From Enterobacteriaceae bacterium UBA2655 (GTDB lineage Bacteria > Pseudomonadota > Gammaproteobacteria > Enterobacterales > Enterobacteriaceae), in assembly GCA_002359495.1 (NCBI GenBank), contig DENB01000097.1, positions 28,467-92,466 of the forward strand: a DNA stretch of 64,000 bases. The letters are read 5' to 3'. Numbering within the stretch: position 1 is the first letter of the stretch; every line of letters starts with the position of its first letter. A model generated the notes under the pieces. That model ran no database searches. It worked only from the letters and a program-made list of their open reading frames with translations, and was not told the origin of the DNA. The position numbers and the translations under genes are program-made. Positions 10,874-19,173 of this stretch are shown here, piece after piece.

Positions 10874-11626
10874 ATGAAGATGCGAAATACCGTAGCGACA
10901 CTGGGCCTGGCCGCGCTGCTGAGCGGCTGCCAGGGATTAGACAATAATGCGTTGCTGACCTCCGGCTCGCAGGTTTTTCAGGCCTACACCCTGAACGACG
11001 ATCAGGTGAAGCAGCTAAGCAATCAGTCCTGTGAGCAGATGGATAAAGAGAACCAGCTCGCTCCGGCAAGCAGCGAATATCAACAGCGTCTGAATAAGAT
11101 CGCCGCTGCGCTGGGCGATAACATCAACGGCACGCCGGCCAACTATAAGGTTTACCTGACGAAAGACGTTAACGCCTGGGCGATGGCGAACGGCTGCATC
11201 CGTGTGTATAGCGGTCTGATGGATATGATGAGTGACGATGAGGTAGAGGGCGTGGTCGGCCATGAGATGGGCCACGTGGCGCTCGGCCACACCCGCAAGG
11301 CGATGCAGCTGGCGTTGACCACGACCGCCGCGCGCACCGCCGTATCTTCAGTAGGCGGCGTAATAGGCTCGCTGACGCAATCTCAGCTGGGCGAGCTAGG
11401 CGAAAAGCTGATCAATGCGCAGTTCTCGCAAACACAGGAATCACAGGCGGATGACTACTCTTACGACCTGTTGAAGAAACGTGGTATCAACCCGAACGGT
11501 CTGGTGACCAGCTTTGAGAAACTGGCGAAGCTGCAGGAGGGAAGCCAGAGCAGCATGTTTGATTCGCACCCCGCTTCCGAGGCGCGCGCAGAGCATATTC
11601 GCGAGCGCATCGCAGCCGATCGCTAA
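10874..11626 (+). CDS. loiP: Outer-membrane M48 metalloprotease LoiP (YggG)
   Basis: LoiP is a zinc metalloprotease lipoprotein of the outer membrane, induced by low osmolarity in E. coli. The 250-residue protein has a lipoprotein signal with lipobox LLSGC (Cys19) and the HExxH zinc site HEMGH at residues 130-134. A second metal-ligand region follows (QESQADDYSYDLL), and the C-terminus has the DSHPASEARAEHI motif. The start at 10874 is taken from homology; an in-frame ATG six bases later (MRNTV) is equally possible and the ribosome site is weak. It is divergent from tktA, as in E. coli. Confidence 0.93.
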   Translation: MKMRNTVATLGLAALLSGCQGLDNNALLTSGSQVFQAYTLNDDQVKQLSNQSCEQMDKENQLAPASSEYQQRLNKIAAALGDNINGTPANYKVYLTKDVNAWAMANGCIRVYSGLMDMMSDDEVEGVVGHEMGHVALGHTRKAMQLALTTTAARTAVSSVGGVIGSLTQSQLGELGEKLINAQFSQTQESQADDYSYDLLKKRGINPNGLVTSFEKLAKLQEGSQSSMFDSHPASEARAEHIRERIAADR

Positions 11627-11632
11627 CCTTTA

Positions 11633-11676
11633 AGCCCGCTCGTTGGTCCACGTAGGGAAAACGAGCGGGCTGGCTT
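11633..11676 (+). terminator. Intrinsic terminator of loiP
   Basis: A 12-bp perfect stem (AGCCCGCTCGTT / AACGAGCGGGCT) with a 15-nt loop is followed by GGCTTTT. It lies a few bases after the loiP stop and faces the convergent yidB-like gene. Confidence 0.8.
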
Positions 11677-11705
11677 TTATTCGGCCACAAAGGTTAAACG
11701 GGCGC

Positions 11706-12110
11706 TTACTGCTTAAACAGGCGCCCGACCATGTTTCCCAGGTCCAGCCCGTTCTCATGCATCGTCTGCTCGTCAAGCCGTCCCTGCGGCGACATGCGGT
11801 CAATCAGCTCCGGCAGCAGCGAGGCCAGCGTGCCGGACGCGCATTTCACATCCGTCCCCAGCTTATCCGCCAGCGAGCGAAGCTCTTCCTGACCGAATGC
11901 CGACTGGATTTCATCGCTGCTGACTTTTTGGTTCGCGCCGGTGCCGATCCAGGAGGCGAAAACATCCGCCAGTCCGCCCTGCTGAAACTTATGCAGCAGC
12001 ACTTCGATACCGCCCTGCTCCTGCACCCAGTTCCAGATCGCGTGCAGCTGCCCCAGGTTACTACCTTGTTCGCCGCGTGACGAACCGAACAGCTCATCTA
12101 ACAAGCCCAT
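11706..12110 (-). CDS. YidB-family protein (DUF937)
   Basis: The 134-residue cytoplasmic protein resembles E. coli YidB (DUF937), a family without a firmly assigned function. The family core is seen from GLADVFASWIGTGANQKVSSDEI (about residues 45-67) to the end. TGAGGAAACC precedes the ATG. It lies 69 bp downstream of speB on the same strand and may be cotranscribed. In E. coli yidB is beside gyrB, not here, so this is a different location or a second copy. No catalytic motif is recognisable. Confidence 0.8.
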   Translation of the reverse strand: MGLLDELFGSSRGEQGSNLGQLHAIWNWVQEQGGIEVLLHKFQQGGLADVFASWIGTGANQKVSSDEIQSAFGQEELRSLADKLGTDVKCASGTLASLLPELIDRMSPQGRLDEQTMHENGLDLGNMVGRLFKQ

Positions 12111-12179
12111 AGCGGTTTCCTCATTATTACCTCAACGTAACAAAGTGTAGCCGCCGGGCGACGTCATCGCCGTGACGGT

Positions 12180-13100
12180 TTAGCCTTTATTGCTCGCCTG
12201 CACATGCAGCATATCCAGCGCCAGGGTGGCCGCCGCCAGCGACGTCAGGTCGGCATGGTCATAACCCGGCGCCACTTCCACCAGATCCATGCCGACAATG
12301 TTCATCCCTTGCAGGCCGCGGATCAGCTTGGTCGCCTTATCGGTGGTCAAGCCGCCGATCACCGGCGTGCCGGTGCCAGGCGCATGCGCCGGGTCCAGAC
12401 AGTCGATATCAAACGTCAGGTAAACCGGCAGATCGCCCACGGTGCGTTTTACCTCAGCCAGGATATCGTCCACGCTGCGATCGTTTACCTGCGCCGCATC
12501 CAGCACGTTAAAACCGAGGCTCTTATCAAACTCGGTGCGAATGCCGATCTGTACGGAGCGTTGAGGATCAATCAGCCCCTCTTTCGGCGCGGTGAAGAAT
12601 ATGGTGCCGTGGTCGAAGGTCGGGCCGTTGGAATAGGTATCGGTATGGGCGTCAAAATGCACCAGCGCCATCTTACCGAAATGTTTCGCATGAGCGCGCA
12701 GCAGCGGCAGCGTGACGTAATGGTCGCCGCCGAAGGTCAGCATACGCTTGCCGTTCGACAACAGTTTTTCCGCGTGCGCCTGCAGCTTGTCGGAGAGATC
12801 CTGCGAATCGCCGAAGGCGTAAACCAGATCGCCGCAGTCAACCACCTTCAGGCGCTGACGCAGATCGAAATCCCAGGGCCAGCGGCACCCTTCCCACGCC
12901 AGGTTAGTAGAAATTTGACGGATCGCGCCCGGCCCCAGACGGCTGCCCGGACGACCTGAAGTCGCGGCGTCAAAAGGCACGCCGGTGATCACCCACTCGG
13001 CATCGCTGTCGTAAGGCTGAAAGTTGATCGGAAAACGCATAAAGCCGAAGGCGTTTGAAACCAGAGAGTTGTCGTACTGATTGCCGAGGGTGTTGTACAT
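12180..13100 (-). CDS. speB: Agmatinase
   Basis: SpeB hydrolyses agmatine to putrescine and urea, the second step of the arginine decarboxylase route. The 306 residues match E. coli in length. The ureohydrolase metal motifs are present: [11 protein letters not shown] near residue 125, HFDAHTD near 150 and [19 protein letters not shown] near 229. The start at 13100 follows GAGGA; 14 further upstream codons are dismissed. In E. coli speB follows speA directly. Here a 15-kb capsule locus separates them and an intrinsic-terminator structure lies in the speB leader. Confidence 0.96.
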   Translation of the reverse strand: MYNTLGNQYDNSLVSNAFGFMRFPINFQPYDSDAEWVITGVPFDAATSGRPGSRLGPGAIRQISTNLAWEGCRWPWDFDLRQRLKVVDCGDLVYAFGDSQDLSDKLQAHAEKLLSNGKRMLTFGGDHYVTLPLLRAHAKHFGKMALVHFDAHTDTYSNGPTFDHGTIFFTAPKEGLIDPQRSVQIGIRTEFDKSLGFNVLDAAQVNDRSVDDILAEVKRTVGDLPVYLTFDIDCLDPAHAPGTGTPVIGGLTTDKATKLIRGLQGMNIVGMDLVEVAPGYDHADLTSLAAATLALDMLHVQASNKG

Positions 13101-13161
13101 GAGTCGTCCTCTATAGATCCGTGGATCGGGCCAGGCCCGCATGCCTGTTAAGGTATAGATG

Positions 13162-13205
13162 AAAAAAATCCCCTCCGCGTCGTTAAACCCGACGAGGAAG
13201 GGATT
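13162..13205 (-). terminator. Terminator-like hairpin in the speB leader
   Basis: On the - strand, AATCCC pairs with GGGATT, followed by a 3-bp and a 5-bp stem segment closing a 7-nt loop. The structure ends in seven T residues. It ends about 60 bp upstream of the speB ATG, so it could be an attenuator, or the terminator of a transcript arriving from the capsule side. It looks as strong as the gene-end terminators here. Confidence 0.65.
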
Positions 13206-13738
13206 GAGGGTATCTGGTAAATTACGCTGATTATCCTGGAGAAGCGGGAACGCTGCAATGATGAAAGATGATGAAATCGTGGCGCATCGGGTTTTATGGT
13301 ACCGATTTCATTAAAGCGCGCAAAAAAGACAATCGTGCTATTGAAACAGGCTCACAGACGCTGTGAGAAAAATTAACAACCCACCTATAAAATATATAAA
13401 GATCAATCAACTAACCTCAAAACCACACCAAACCCCTCGATAGGATTAACAAATTGTTAGCAGTCCATTAATAGAAGAAAACGGTTAGGAAAAATCTTAA
13501 ACAATCGGTAATTTACCCCCACAAATTTTGATAAATATTTACAGACTTTTCAGAGCAACTGGCTTGATTTGAATTGTGTAGTTTCGCTGAGTAACGATTG
13601 TTAAAGGCGGAATTAAGGCAAATTTTTCAACGTATATTGCGGATTAACTCCTCGTTTCATGCGTTACCTTTGCTGAAATATTCAGCATTTCTCCCTTTGT
13701 CTGCTGATAAGACCTCCCCCTACTCCGCTCATGATGTT
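13206..13738. other. AT-rich intergenic region between speB and kpsM
   Basis: No gene is supported. The stretch is clearly richer in A and T than its flanks and must contain the capsule (kpsM) promoter and probably the speB promoter. An 18-codon ORF at 13231-13287 (- strand) is discussed and rejected elsewhere. I cannot place promoter elements with confidence. Confidence 0.6.
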
Positions 13739-13778
13739 CAGCGCATTGGTTGCTGTTAAGCCACGGGCGGTAGCGTAC
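13739..13778 (+). promoter_or_regulatory. JUMPStart element with ops (RfaH recruitment site)
   Basis: The 40-bp block matches the JUMPStart consensus found upstream of enterobacterial polysaccharide operons, including GCTGTTAAGCCACGGGCGG. The ops core GGCGGTAG is at 13766-13773. In known systems ops pauses RNA polymerase and recruits RfaH, which suppresses termination over long operons. It lies 33 bp before kpsM and so predicts RfaH-dependent transcription of kpsMT and the four serotype genes. Confidence 0.92.
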
Positions 13779-13810
13779 AAAAAATCCTCTCTTCTTAAGA
13801 GTTTTACATA

Positions 13811-14587
13811 ATGGCCAGAAGTGGAATAGAAGTACAACAAGCGGCCGTTAAGGCGCTGTTTTTACGCGAAATTAAAACGCGATTTGGTAAGTTTCGGCTG
13901 GGTTATTTTTGGGCGGTGCTTGAGCCTTCGGCACACTTACTTATCCTGCTGGGAATATTTGGTTTTATTATGCATCGTACGATGCCGGACATTTCTTTCC
14001 CGGTATTTTTACTTAACGGCATTATTCCCTATTTTATCTTCAGTAATATCAGCAATCGTTCAGTGGGCGCGATCGAAGCCAACCAGGGGTTATTTAATTA
14101 TCGCCCGGTGAAACCGATCGATACCATCATTGCGCGCGCGCTGCTGGAGACGCTGATCTACGTCGCTGTCTATATTGTGTTGATGGTGGTGGTGTGGCTG
14201 GCGGGTGAATATTTCTCTGTCACCAATTTATTGCAGCTGGTTTGCACCTGGACACTGCTGGTGCTTTTCTCTTGCGGCATCGGACTGATCTTTATGGTGG
14301 TGGGTAAGAGCTTCGCTGAAACGCAAAAGTTTCTGCCGATACTTCTGAAGCCGCTCTACTTCGTTTCCTGCATTATGTTCCCGCTGCACTCCATCCCTAA
14401 AGATTACTGGCCTTATTTACTGTGGAATCCGATTGTCCACGCCGTTGAGCTGAGCCGTGAAGCGGTAATGCCCGGCTATATTAGCGAAGGCGTGAGCCTA
14501 CAATATTTGGCGTTTTGTACGCTTGCCACGCTTTTTACAGGTCTGGCGCTCTACCGTACTCGTGAAGAGGCGATGCTGACCTCATGA
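13811..14587 (+). CDS. kpsM: Capsule ABC exporter, membrane subunit KpsM
   Basis: KpsM is the ABC-2-type permease that, with KpsT, moves lipid-anchored capsular polysaccharide across the inner membrane. The 258-residue protein has an N-terminal amphipathic start (FLREIKTRFGKFRLGYFWAV) and about six membrane helices, consistent with E. coli KpsM. It is the first gene after the JUMPStart element. Its stop codon overlaps the kpsT start by four bases (ATGA), implying translational coupling. Confidence 0.96.
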   Translation: MARSGIEVQQAAVKALFLREIKTRFGKFRLGYFWAVLEPSAHLLILLGIFGFIMHRTMPDISFPVFLLNGIIPYFIFSNISNRSVGAIEANQGLFNYRPVKPIDTIIARALLETLIYVAVYIVLMVVVWLAGEYFSVTNLLQLVCTWTLLVLFSCGIGLIFMVVGKSFAETQKFLPILLKPLYFVSCIMFPLHSIPKDYWPYLLWNPIVHAVELSREAVMPGYISEGVSLQYLAFCTLATLFTGLALYRTREEAMLTS

Positions 14588-15249
14588 TCAAAATCGAAAA
14601 CCTTACTAAATCGTACCGTACCCCGGCTGGCCGCCATTACGTTTTTAAAGATCTTAATATTGAGTTACCCAGCGGAAAGAGCGTGGCGCTGGTTGGCAGG
14701 AACGGCGCAGGGAAATCGACGCTGCTGCGTATGATCGGCGGAATTGACCGCCCGGATAGCGGCAGGATTATTACTGATAAAACCATCTCATGGCCGGTTG
14801 GTCTTTCAGGTGGCTTCCAGGGTAGCCTGACCGGTCGCGAAAATGTGAAATTCGTAGCGCGTCTGTATGCCAAAAAAGAAGAGTTAAAGGAAAAGGTTGC
14901 GTTTGTCGAAGAGTTTGCCGAGCTGGGTAAATACTTTGATATGCCTATCAAGACCTACTCTTCAGGAATGAAATCCCGCCTTGGCTTTGGTTTAAGCATG
15001 GCGTTTAAGTTTGATTACTACCTGGTAGATGAAGTCACTGCGGTAGGCGATGCAAGGTTTAAACAGAAATGTGCCGAGTTGTTTAAAGCCAGGCATGAAG
15101 AAGCGAGCTTTTTGATGGTTTCACATAGTTTGAATTCTTTGAAAGAGTTTTGTGATGTTGCTATTTTTGTTGGGCGTAATAATAGAGCTATTTTCTATAA
15201 TAACATTGAAGAAGCTTTAAATAATTATAGAAACGAGGAAAATATTTAA
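14584..15249 (+). CDS. kpsT: Capsule ABC exporter, ATPase subunit KpsT
   Basis: KpsT energises capsule export through KpsM. The 221-residue protein has Walker A GRNGAGKST (residues 38-46), the signature YSSGMKSRLGFGLSMA and Walker B YYLVDEVTAVGD. The last 45 or so codons (from about 15110) become strongly AT-rich, unlike the rest of the gene. This suggests that the serotype cassette was exchanged by recombination inside kpsT. A 21-bp gap separates it from the next gene. Confidence 0.96.
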   Translation: MIKIENLTKSYRTPAGRHYVFKDLNIELPSGKSVALVGRNGAGKSTLLRMIGGIDRPDSGRIITDKTISWPVGLSGGFQGSLTGRENVKFVARLYAKKEELKEKVAFVEEFAELGKYFDMPIKTYSSGMKSRLGFGLSMAFKFDYYLVDEVTAVGDARFKQKCAELFKARHEEASFLMVSHSLNSLKEFCDVAIFVGRNNRAIFYNNIEEALNNYRNEENI

Positions 15250-15270
15250 CCCCTAATTTCGGCCAGCCAT

Positions 15271-16260
15271 ATGATTACTGCTATTATACCTATAGACTTA
15301 TCACGAAGATCCAAAGACATTACAAGCAGAGCCTTGTTATTATCTGAATATTATGAAAAGACCAATATAAAAATAATATATGGAGTAAATAATAGAAACA
15401 CAAGGCAAGATAAAAAATTCTTAAAAGCCATTCAAAAATTTAAGAATACAACTGTTAATATTATTAACTCAAATAGTACTTTAGTAAACACATCACTTCT
15501 AAGAAATGTTGCTTTTGAAGGAGTAAAAACAAAGTATACATTATTATTAGATGTAGATATTTATCCAGAAAAGGAAATCTTCTATAAATACTTAACTAAA
15601 TTAGAGCAAGGAAAAAGCTCTTTTTATATACTACCTTGTTTATATCTAACCAGATATGGTTCAAACATCCTCTTAAAAAAAAGAAAAAAAACGTACGAAT
15701 TAAAAGAGGATTTTTTTAATTTTTCTCGAAAAGAATTTCTTCATCTTGCCAGCCCTTCATCAATAACGCTTTTAAAAACTAGTGACTATCAAATATTAAA
15801 AGGATTCAATGAGAACTTTGAAGGACATGGATACGAAGACTTTGATTTTTTAATCAGGCTCGCAAAATTACACAATCGTATATCTTTTGATAGTGATTTT
15901 ATTGTTGATAAACCTGCACGCTCTCCATTGTTTGCTACCGGATTTAGAAAGCATTTAGGCAAGCTTTGCTTAGAACAATTACTTGAAAAAGATATGGTTA
16001 TGCATGTTTTTCATTCAAAAAATGATATTAATGATTACTATAGCAGAAGGCAACAAAATTTTATCGAATTCAAATGCAAGCATGGTTTAAACCTTTCTGA
16101 AAGAGTGTATTCAGAACCATCATTACTAAATCTTTTTCTCAGTAGTATTTATGATAAGCATATAGATGTTACTGGTTACTCTATACTTTTCGAAAACAAA
16201 CCTGGCCATATTGATCGTTACGACACATTCAAAAGGAAAATGAGGTTTCTATTTAAATGA
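15271..16260 (+). CDS. Capsule glycosyltransferase, GT2/GT7-C-like
   Basis: The 329-residue protein is a predicted cytoplasmic glycosyltransferase with a GT-A fold. A DxD motif lies in TLLLDVDIYPEKE (near residue 93). The later block GFNENFEGHGYEDFDFLIRLAK resembles the Glyco_transf_7C acceptor/catalytic segment seen in chondroitin-type and other capsule synthases. The ribosome site before the ATG is weak. It is strongly AT-rich and overlaps the next gene by four bases (ATGA). Donor and acceptor sugars cannot be told from the sequence. Most likely it makes one linkage of the capsule repeat. Confidence 0.75.
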   Translation: MITAIIPIDLSRRSKDITSRALLLSEYYEKTNIKIIYGVNNRNTRQDKKFLKAIQKFKNTTVNIINSNSTLVNTSLLRNVAFEGVKTKYTLLLDVDIYPEKEIFYKYLTKLEQGKSSFYILPCLYLTRYGSNILLKKRKKTYELKEDFFNFSRKEFLHLASPSSITLLKTSDYQILKGFNENFEGHGYEDFDFLIRLAKLHNRISFDSDFIVDKPARSPLFATGFRKHLGKLCLEQLLEKDMVMHVFHSKNDINDYYSRRQQNFIEFKCKHGLNLSERVYSEPSLLNLFLSSIYDKHIDVTGYSILFENKPGHIDRYDTFKRKMRFLFK

Positions 16261-17795
16261 CAATCTTTTCAATCAATAAAAAAATCAACAAACTCATAAA
16301 AAATCCTAATATGTTTTTTTATGATTATTTTCGCAAGCGTGTTTTTGTTAAAGCTCCAGAGAGCACTCAAAAAGTAATCGAAAAAACGCAGATTCAAACC
16401 ACGCCTATGTTAGATATTATGGAAATCCATAGATTAGGCCTTGCTGAATATATCAAAAAAAATCTTGACACAGGAGTAGCCCCCGAAGATGGTTTTGACA
16501 ATAACGGCTTATTAATCTGGAGCGGTTATTTAAATGGGCTTATAAGCTTTATAGCTACTCTTAGAAACATGATGTCAATGGATGTGACTATTTATACGCT
16601 TGGTGGTGGCTATAGCTTTCAAGCGTCACATTCAGAAGAAATAGATCTTAAAAACATTTATAACAAATTAGCTAATCGCCCAGACTTCATCATAGAACTA
16701 AGCAACACCTTAGGACAACTTCATGTATTACACTTTTATTTATATGATATTAATGAGGATGGATTAGCTATATTACGTTCAAGTAGAGCTTTAATTCGAA
16801 AAGTATATGTAAATGAGATAAAAAGTACTTTCGTTTTAGATGAAAATTTTCGAAGTGACAAGATTGATGCTGTTTATACTTGGGTAAACCAAGCCGAGAC
16901 AAAATGGCAAAATCTTTGGAATGAAACCTTCGCAGAGCTAGAATTTGACCCTGACAGGTTTACAAATAATGATGAGTTAAAATATTCATTAAGATCGCTC
17001 AATAAATATGCTCCATGGCTTAATAAAATATACATCGTATCAAATTGTTCAAAGCCAGAATGGTTAAAAAATGACGATACGATAAAATGGATAGATCATA
17101 GCGATATATTCCCTTCAACAGAGATGCTTCCTACCTTTAACTCTCATGCAATCGAATGTTGTTTACATAAGATACCCGGTTTATCAGAAAAATTTATATA
17201 TTTAAATGATGATTTTATACTTTCACAACCATGTTTACCCAGTGATTTTTTTGATGAGACTGGCCGTTCAATATCTTACTTTGAATCATATGGAATGGTT
17301 AATACTTCCTCTAAAAAAACCATTGAAAAAGATTACCTTTTAGCCGCACATAATAGCAATAAATTATTAAAGACAACTTTTCCTTTCTATAACGCAAGAA
17401 ATTTACACAGGCATGTTCCATATGCTTTGAAAAAATCAGTTTTGAATGATATTGAAAAAAAATACTCTGATCATTTTCTTAAAACTCGGCACGCTAAAAT
17501 TAGATCCGAAAATGATATTAATTTAACCTCTTTTTTATATCACCATTTTGCTTTAGCTACAGGAAATTCAGTTAAATCTGACACAAGCGGAATGATTGTA
17601 AGACCAGAGAATATTAAAACTTTATTAAGCAAAGACACTTTTAAATATAAAATGCTTTGCTTTAATGATGGCGATGGTAGTTCAAACAATGCAGATTATA
17701 AAAAACTTACAATTCAATTTTTTAACAAGCGTTTGAAAGAACCTGCACCATGGGAAGATACCTCTTATCCTCGACTTGAATCAGAGGTGGAGTGA
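16257..17795 (+). CDS. Stealth-family capsule sugar-phosphate transferase
   Basis: Stealth proteins transfer hexose-1-phosphate from nucleotide sugars and so make phosphodiester-linked capsules (for example meningococcal serogroups A and X). All four conserved regions can be followed in the 512 residues. CR1 is IDAVYTWVNQAETKWQ (about 203-218). CR2 begins NNDELKYSLRSL and runs to YLNDDFILSQP (about 241-330). CR3 is around HVPYALKKSVLNDI through RSENDINLTSFLYHHFA. CR4 is MLCFNDGDGS to FFNKRLKEPAPWE. About 200 N-terminal residues precede CR1 and I do not recognise them. The gene is AT-rich and overlaps its neighbour by four bases. Confidence 0.88.
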   Translation: MTIFSINKKINKLIKNPNMFFYDYFRKRVFVKAPESTQKVIEKTQIQTTPMLDIMEIHRLGLAEYIKKNLDTGVAPEDGFDNNGLLIWSGYLNGLISFIATLRNMMSMDVTIYTLGGGYSFQASHSEEIDLKNIYNKLANRPDFIIELSNTLGQLHVLHFYLYDINEDGLAILRSSRALIRKVYVNEIKSTFVLDENFRSDKIDAVYTWVNQAETKWQNLWNETFAELEFDPDRFTNNDELKYSLRSLNKYAPWLNKIYIVSNCSKPEWLKNDDTIKWIDHSDIFPSTEMLPTFNSHAIECCLHKIPGLSEKFIYLNDDFILSQPCLPSDFFDETGRSISYFESYGMVNTSSKKTIEKDYLLAAHNSNKLLKTTFPFYNARNLHRHVPYALKKSVLNDIEKKYSDHFLKTRHAKIRSENDINLTSFLYHHFALATGNSVKSDTSGMIVRPENIKTLLSKDTFKYKMLCFNDGDGSSNNADYKKLTIQFFNKRLKEPAPWEDTSYPRLESEVE

Positions 17796-17799
17796 AAAT

Positions 17800-19173
17800 A
17801 TGAAAATAGCTGTATGTGCCATATGTCGTAATGAAATAAACTATTTAGATGAGTGGGTCTCTTTTTATAAACTTACAGGATTTGATAGCATATATATATA
17901 TGACAACGTAAGTGATGATGGTACAACTGAAAGATTACAAGCTTTTGATGAATGCGGTATTATCACAAGAGTTTTTTGGCCTCGCGTCGAAAATGTACCA
18001 CCACAGCGTTCAGCATACTCCAATTTTCTAGATACACATTCTGGTCCGTATGATTTTGTTTTAATCTGTGACATGGATGAGTTTTTAATTACCCCAGAAT
18101 ATAATATAAAGCATTTCCTCAAAAAGGCGCTAGAAAAAAATCCAAATATTGGAGCAATAGCTGTCCCATGGCTTATATTTGGATCCTCTGGCGAAGAGAA
18201 CCATTTACAAGGTAATTTAATCAAAAGATTCCAGCATTGTGAAAATACAATATCTAGCGTTGTCAAACCAATATTTCGCCCTAAGCTTACGCAGAATATT
18301 AGAACTCATATATGTGATTTGTTAAGTGGAGATTATGTAAATGGAAATATTGAAATTGCCAAATGGCATGACGTACATCCACACTGGGTTGTAAACAATA
18401 ATGAAGATGGCGCTGTTCTTTATCATTATTACACAAAGTCTCGTCAGGAGTTTATCAAACGACGCGCCCTTCCTAAAGCTGATCGGGCTGGCTTAGTTTC
18501 AAGAAATCTCGAAGAATTTGATAAATATTCTTCGCAGAGCCGCTATAACCCTAATGCCTATAAACTAAACGCAGCAATTGATATTAACAAAAATAATATT
18601 GAAAATACTATTTGTGAGAAGCTAAATAAAAAAATCAATGTAGAATGCGTGGATTTTGACAATGGTTGGTTTTTTGGAGTTATATATGGAAAGTCAGAAA
18701 TTTTAACAAGCATTAACATACTTATAAACCAAGAACATGAGTTAAGAAAAAAGGTAAAGCTTAATAGCAATGGCATAACACCAGTATCAATAAAGTTGAA
18801 GTGGGCAAGTAGAAAAGCTAACTCTCTGAAATTCAATATTAATGGACAGACTTATAAGGACCTAAATTTAAACATTAAAGATATAAAAACCATTTCAAAT
18901 TTTATCAAGTTTTGCGAAAATCTCCCATCAGCTGAAGAACATATTTTCAACAACTTTATCTTAGTAATAAACAAAAGAAAAGCCAGCGAAATCGAAAAAA
19001 CCATAACCAATTTAAAATTTACTAAATACAACAACCACAAAAAATTTATGCTATTAGCATGCGAATTATTAATCAATGGTGATGATAAAAGCATCAAAGA
19101 TTGGATAGGTAGAAATCCTAATTATGAAACTTATTATGAAAAGTTAAAGGGGATCTTACATGAATTTAATTGA
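17800..19173 (+). CDS. GT92-like glycosyltransferase with C-terminal extension
   Basis: The 457-residue protein starts MKIAVCAICRNEINYLDEWV and carries YIYDNVSDDGTTERL, the acidic motif ICDMDEFL near residue 92 and LYHYYTKSRQEFIKRRALPKADR near 206. This is the pattern of GT92/DUF23-type glycosyltransferases. The catalytic part ends near residue 270. The remaining 185 or so residues are rich in Asn, Lys and Ile and match nothing I recognise. The start at 17800 follows AGGTGGAG; an in-frame ATG eight codons earlier overlaps the previous gene. Donor sugar unknown. Confidence 0.72.
   Translation: MKIAVCAICRNEINYLDEWVSFYKLTGFDSIYIYDNVSDDGTTERLQAFDECGIITRVFWPRVENVPPQRSAYSNFLDTHSGPYDFVLICDMDEFLITPEYNIKHFLKKALEKNPNIGAIAVPWLIFGSSGEENHLQGNLIKRFQHCENTISSVVKPIFRPKLTQNIRTHICDLLSGDYVNGNIEIAKWHDVHPHWVVNNNEDGAVLYHYYTKSRQEFIKRRALPKADRAGLVSRNLEEFDKYSSQSRYNPNAYKLNAAIDINKNNIENTICEKLNKKINVECVDFDNGWFFGVIYGKSEILTSINILINQEHELRKKVKLNSNGITPVSIKLKWASRKANSLKFNINGQTYKDLNLNIKDIKTISNFIKFCENLPSAEEHIFNNFILVINKRKASEIEKTITNLKFTKYNNHKKFMLLACELLINGDDKSIKDWIGRNPNYETYYEKLKGILHEFN

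Noticed and set aside
13231-13287. 18-codon ORF ([18 protein letters not shown]) before the speB leader hairpin, as an attenuator leader peptide
   Set aside because: No ribosome site precedes it, and the run of His/Phe does not fit an obvious amino-acid signal for speB. The hairpin is reported without it.
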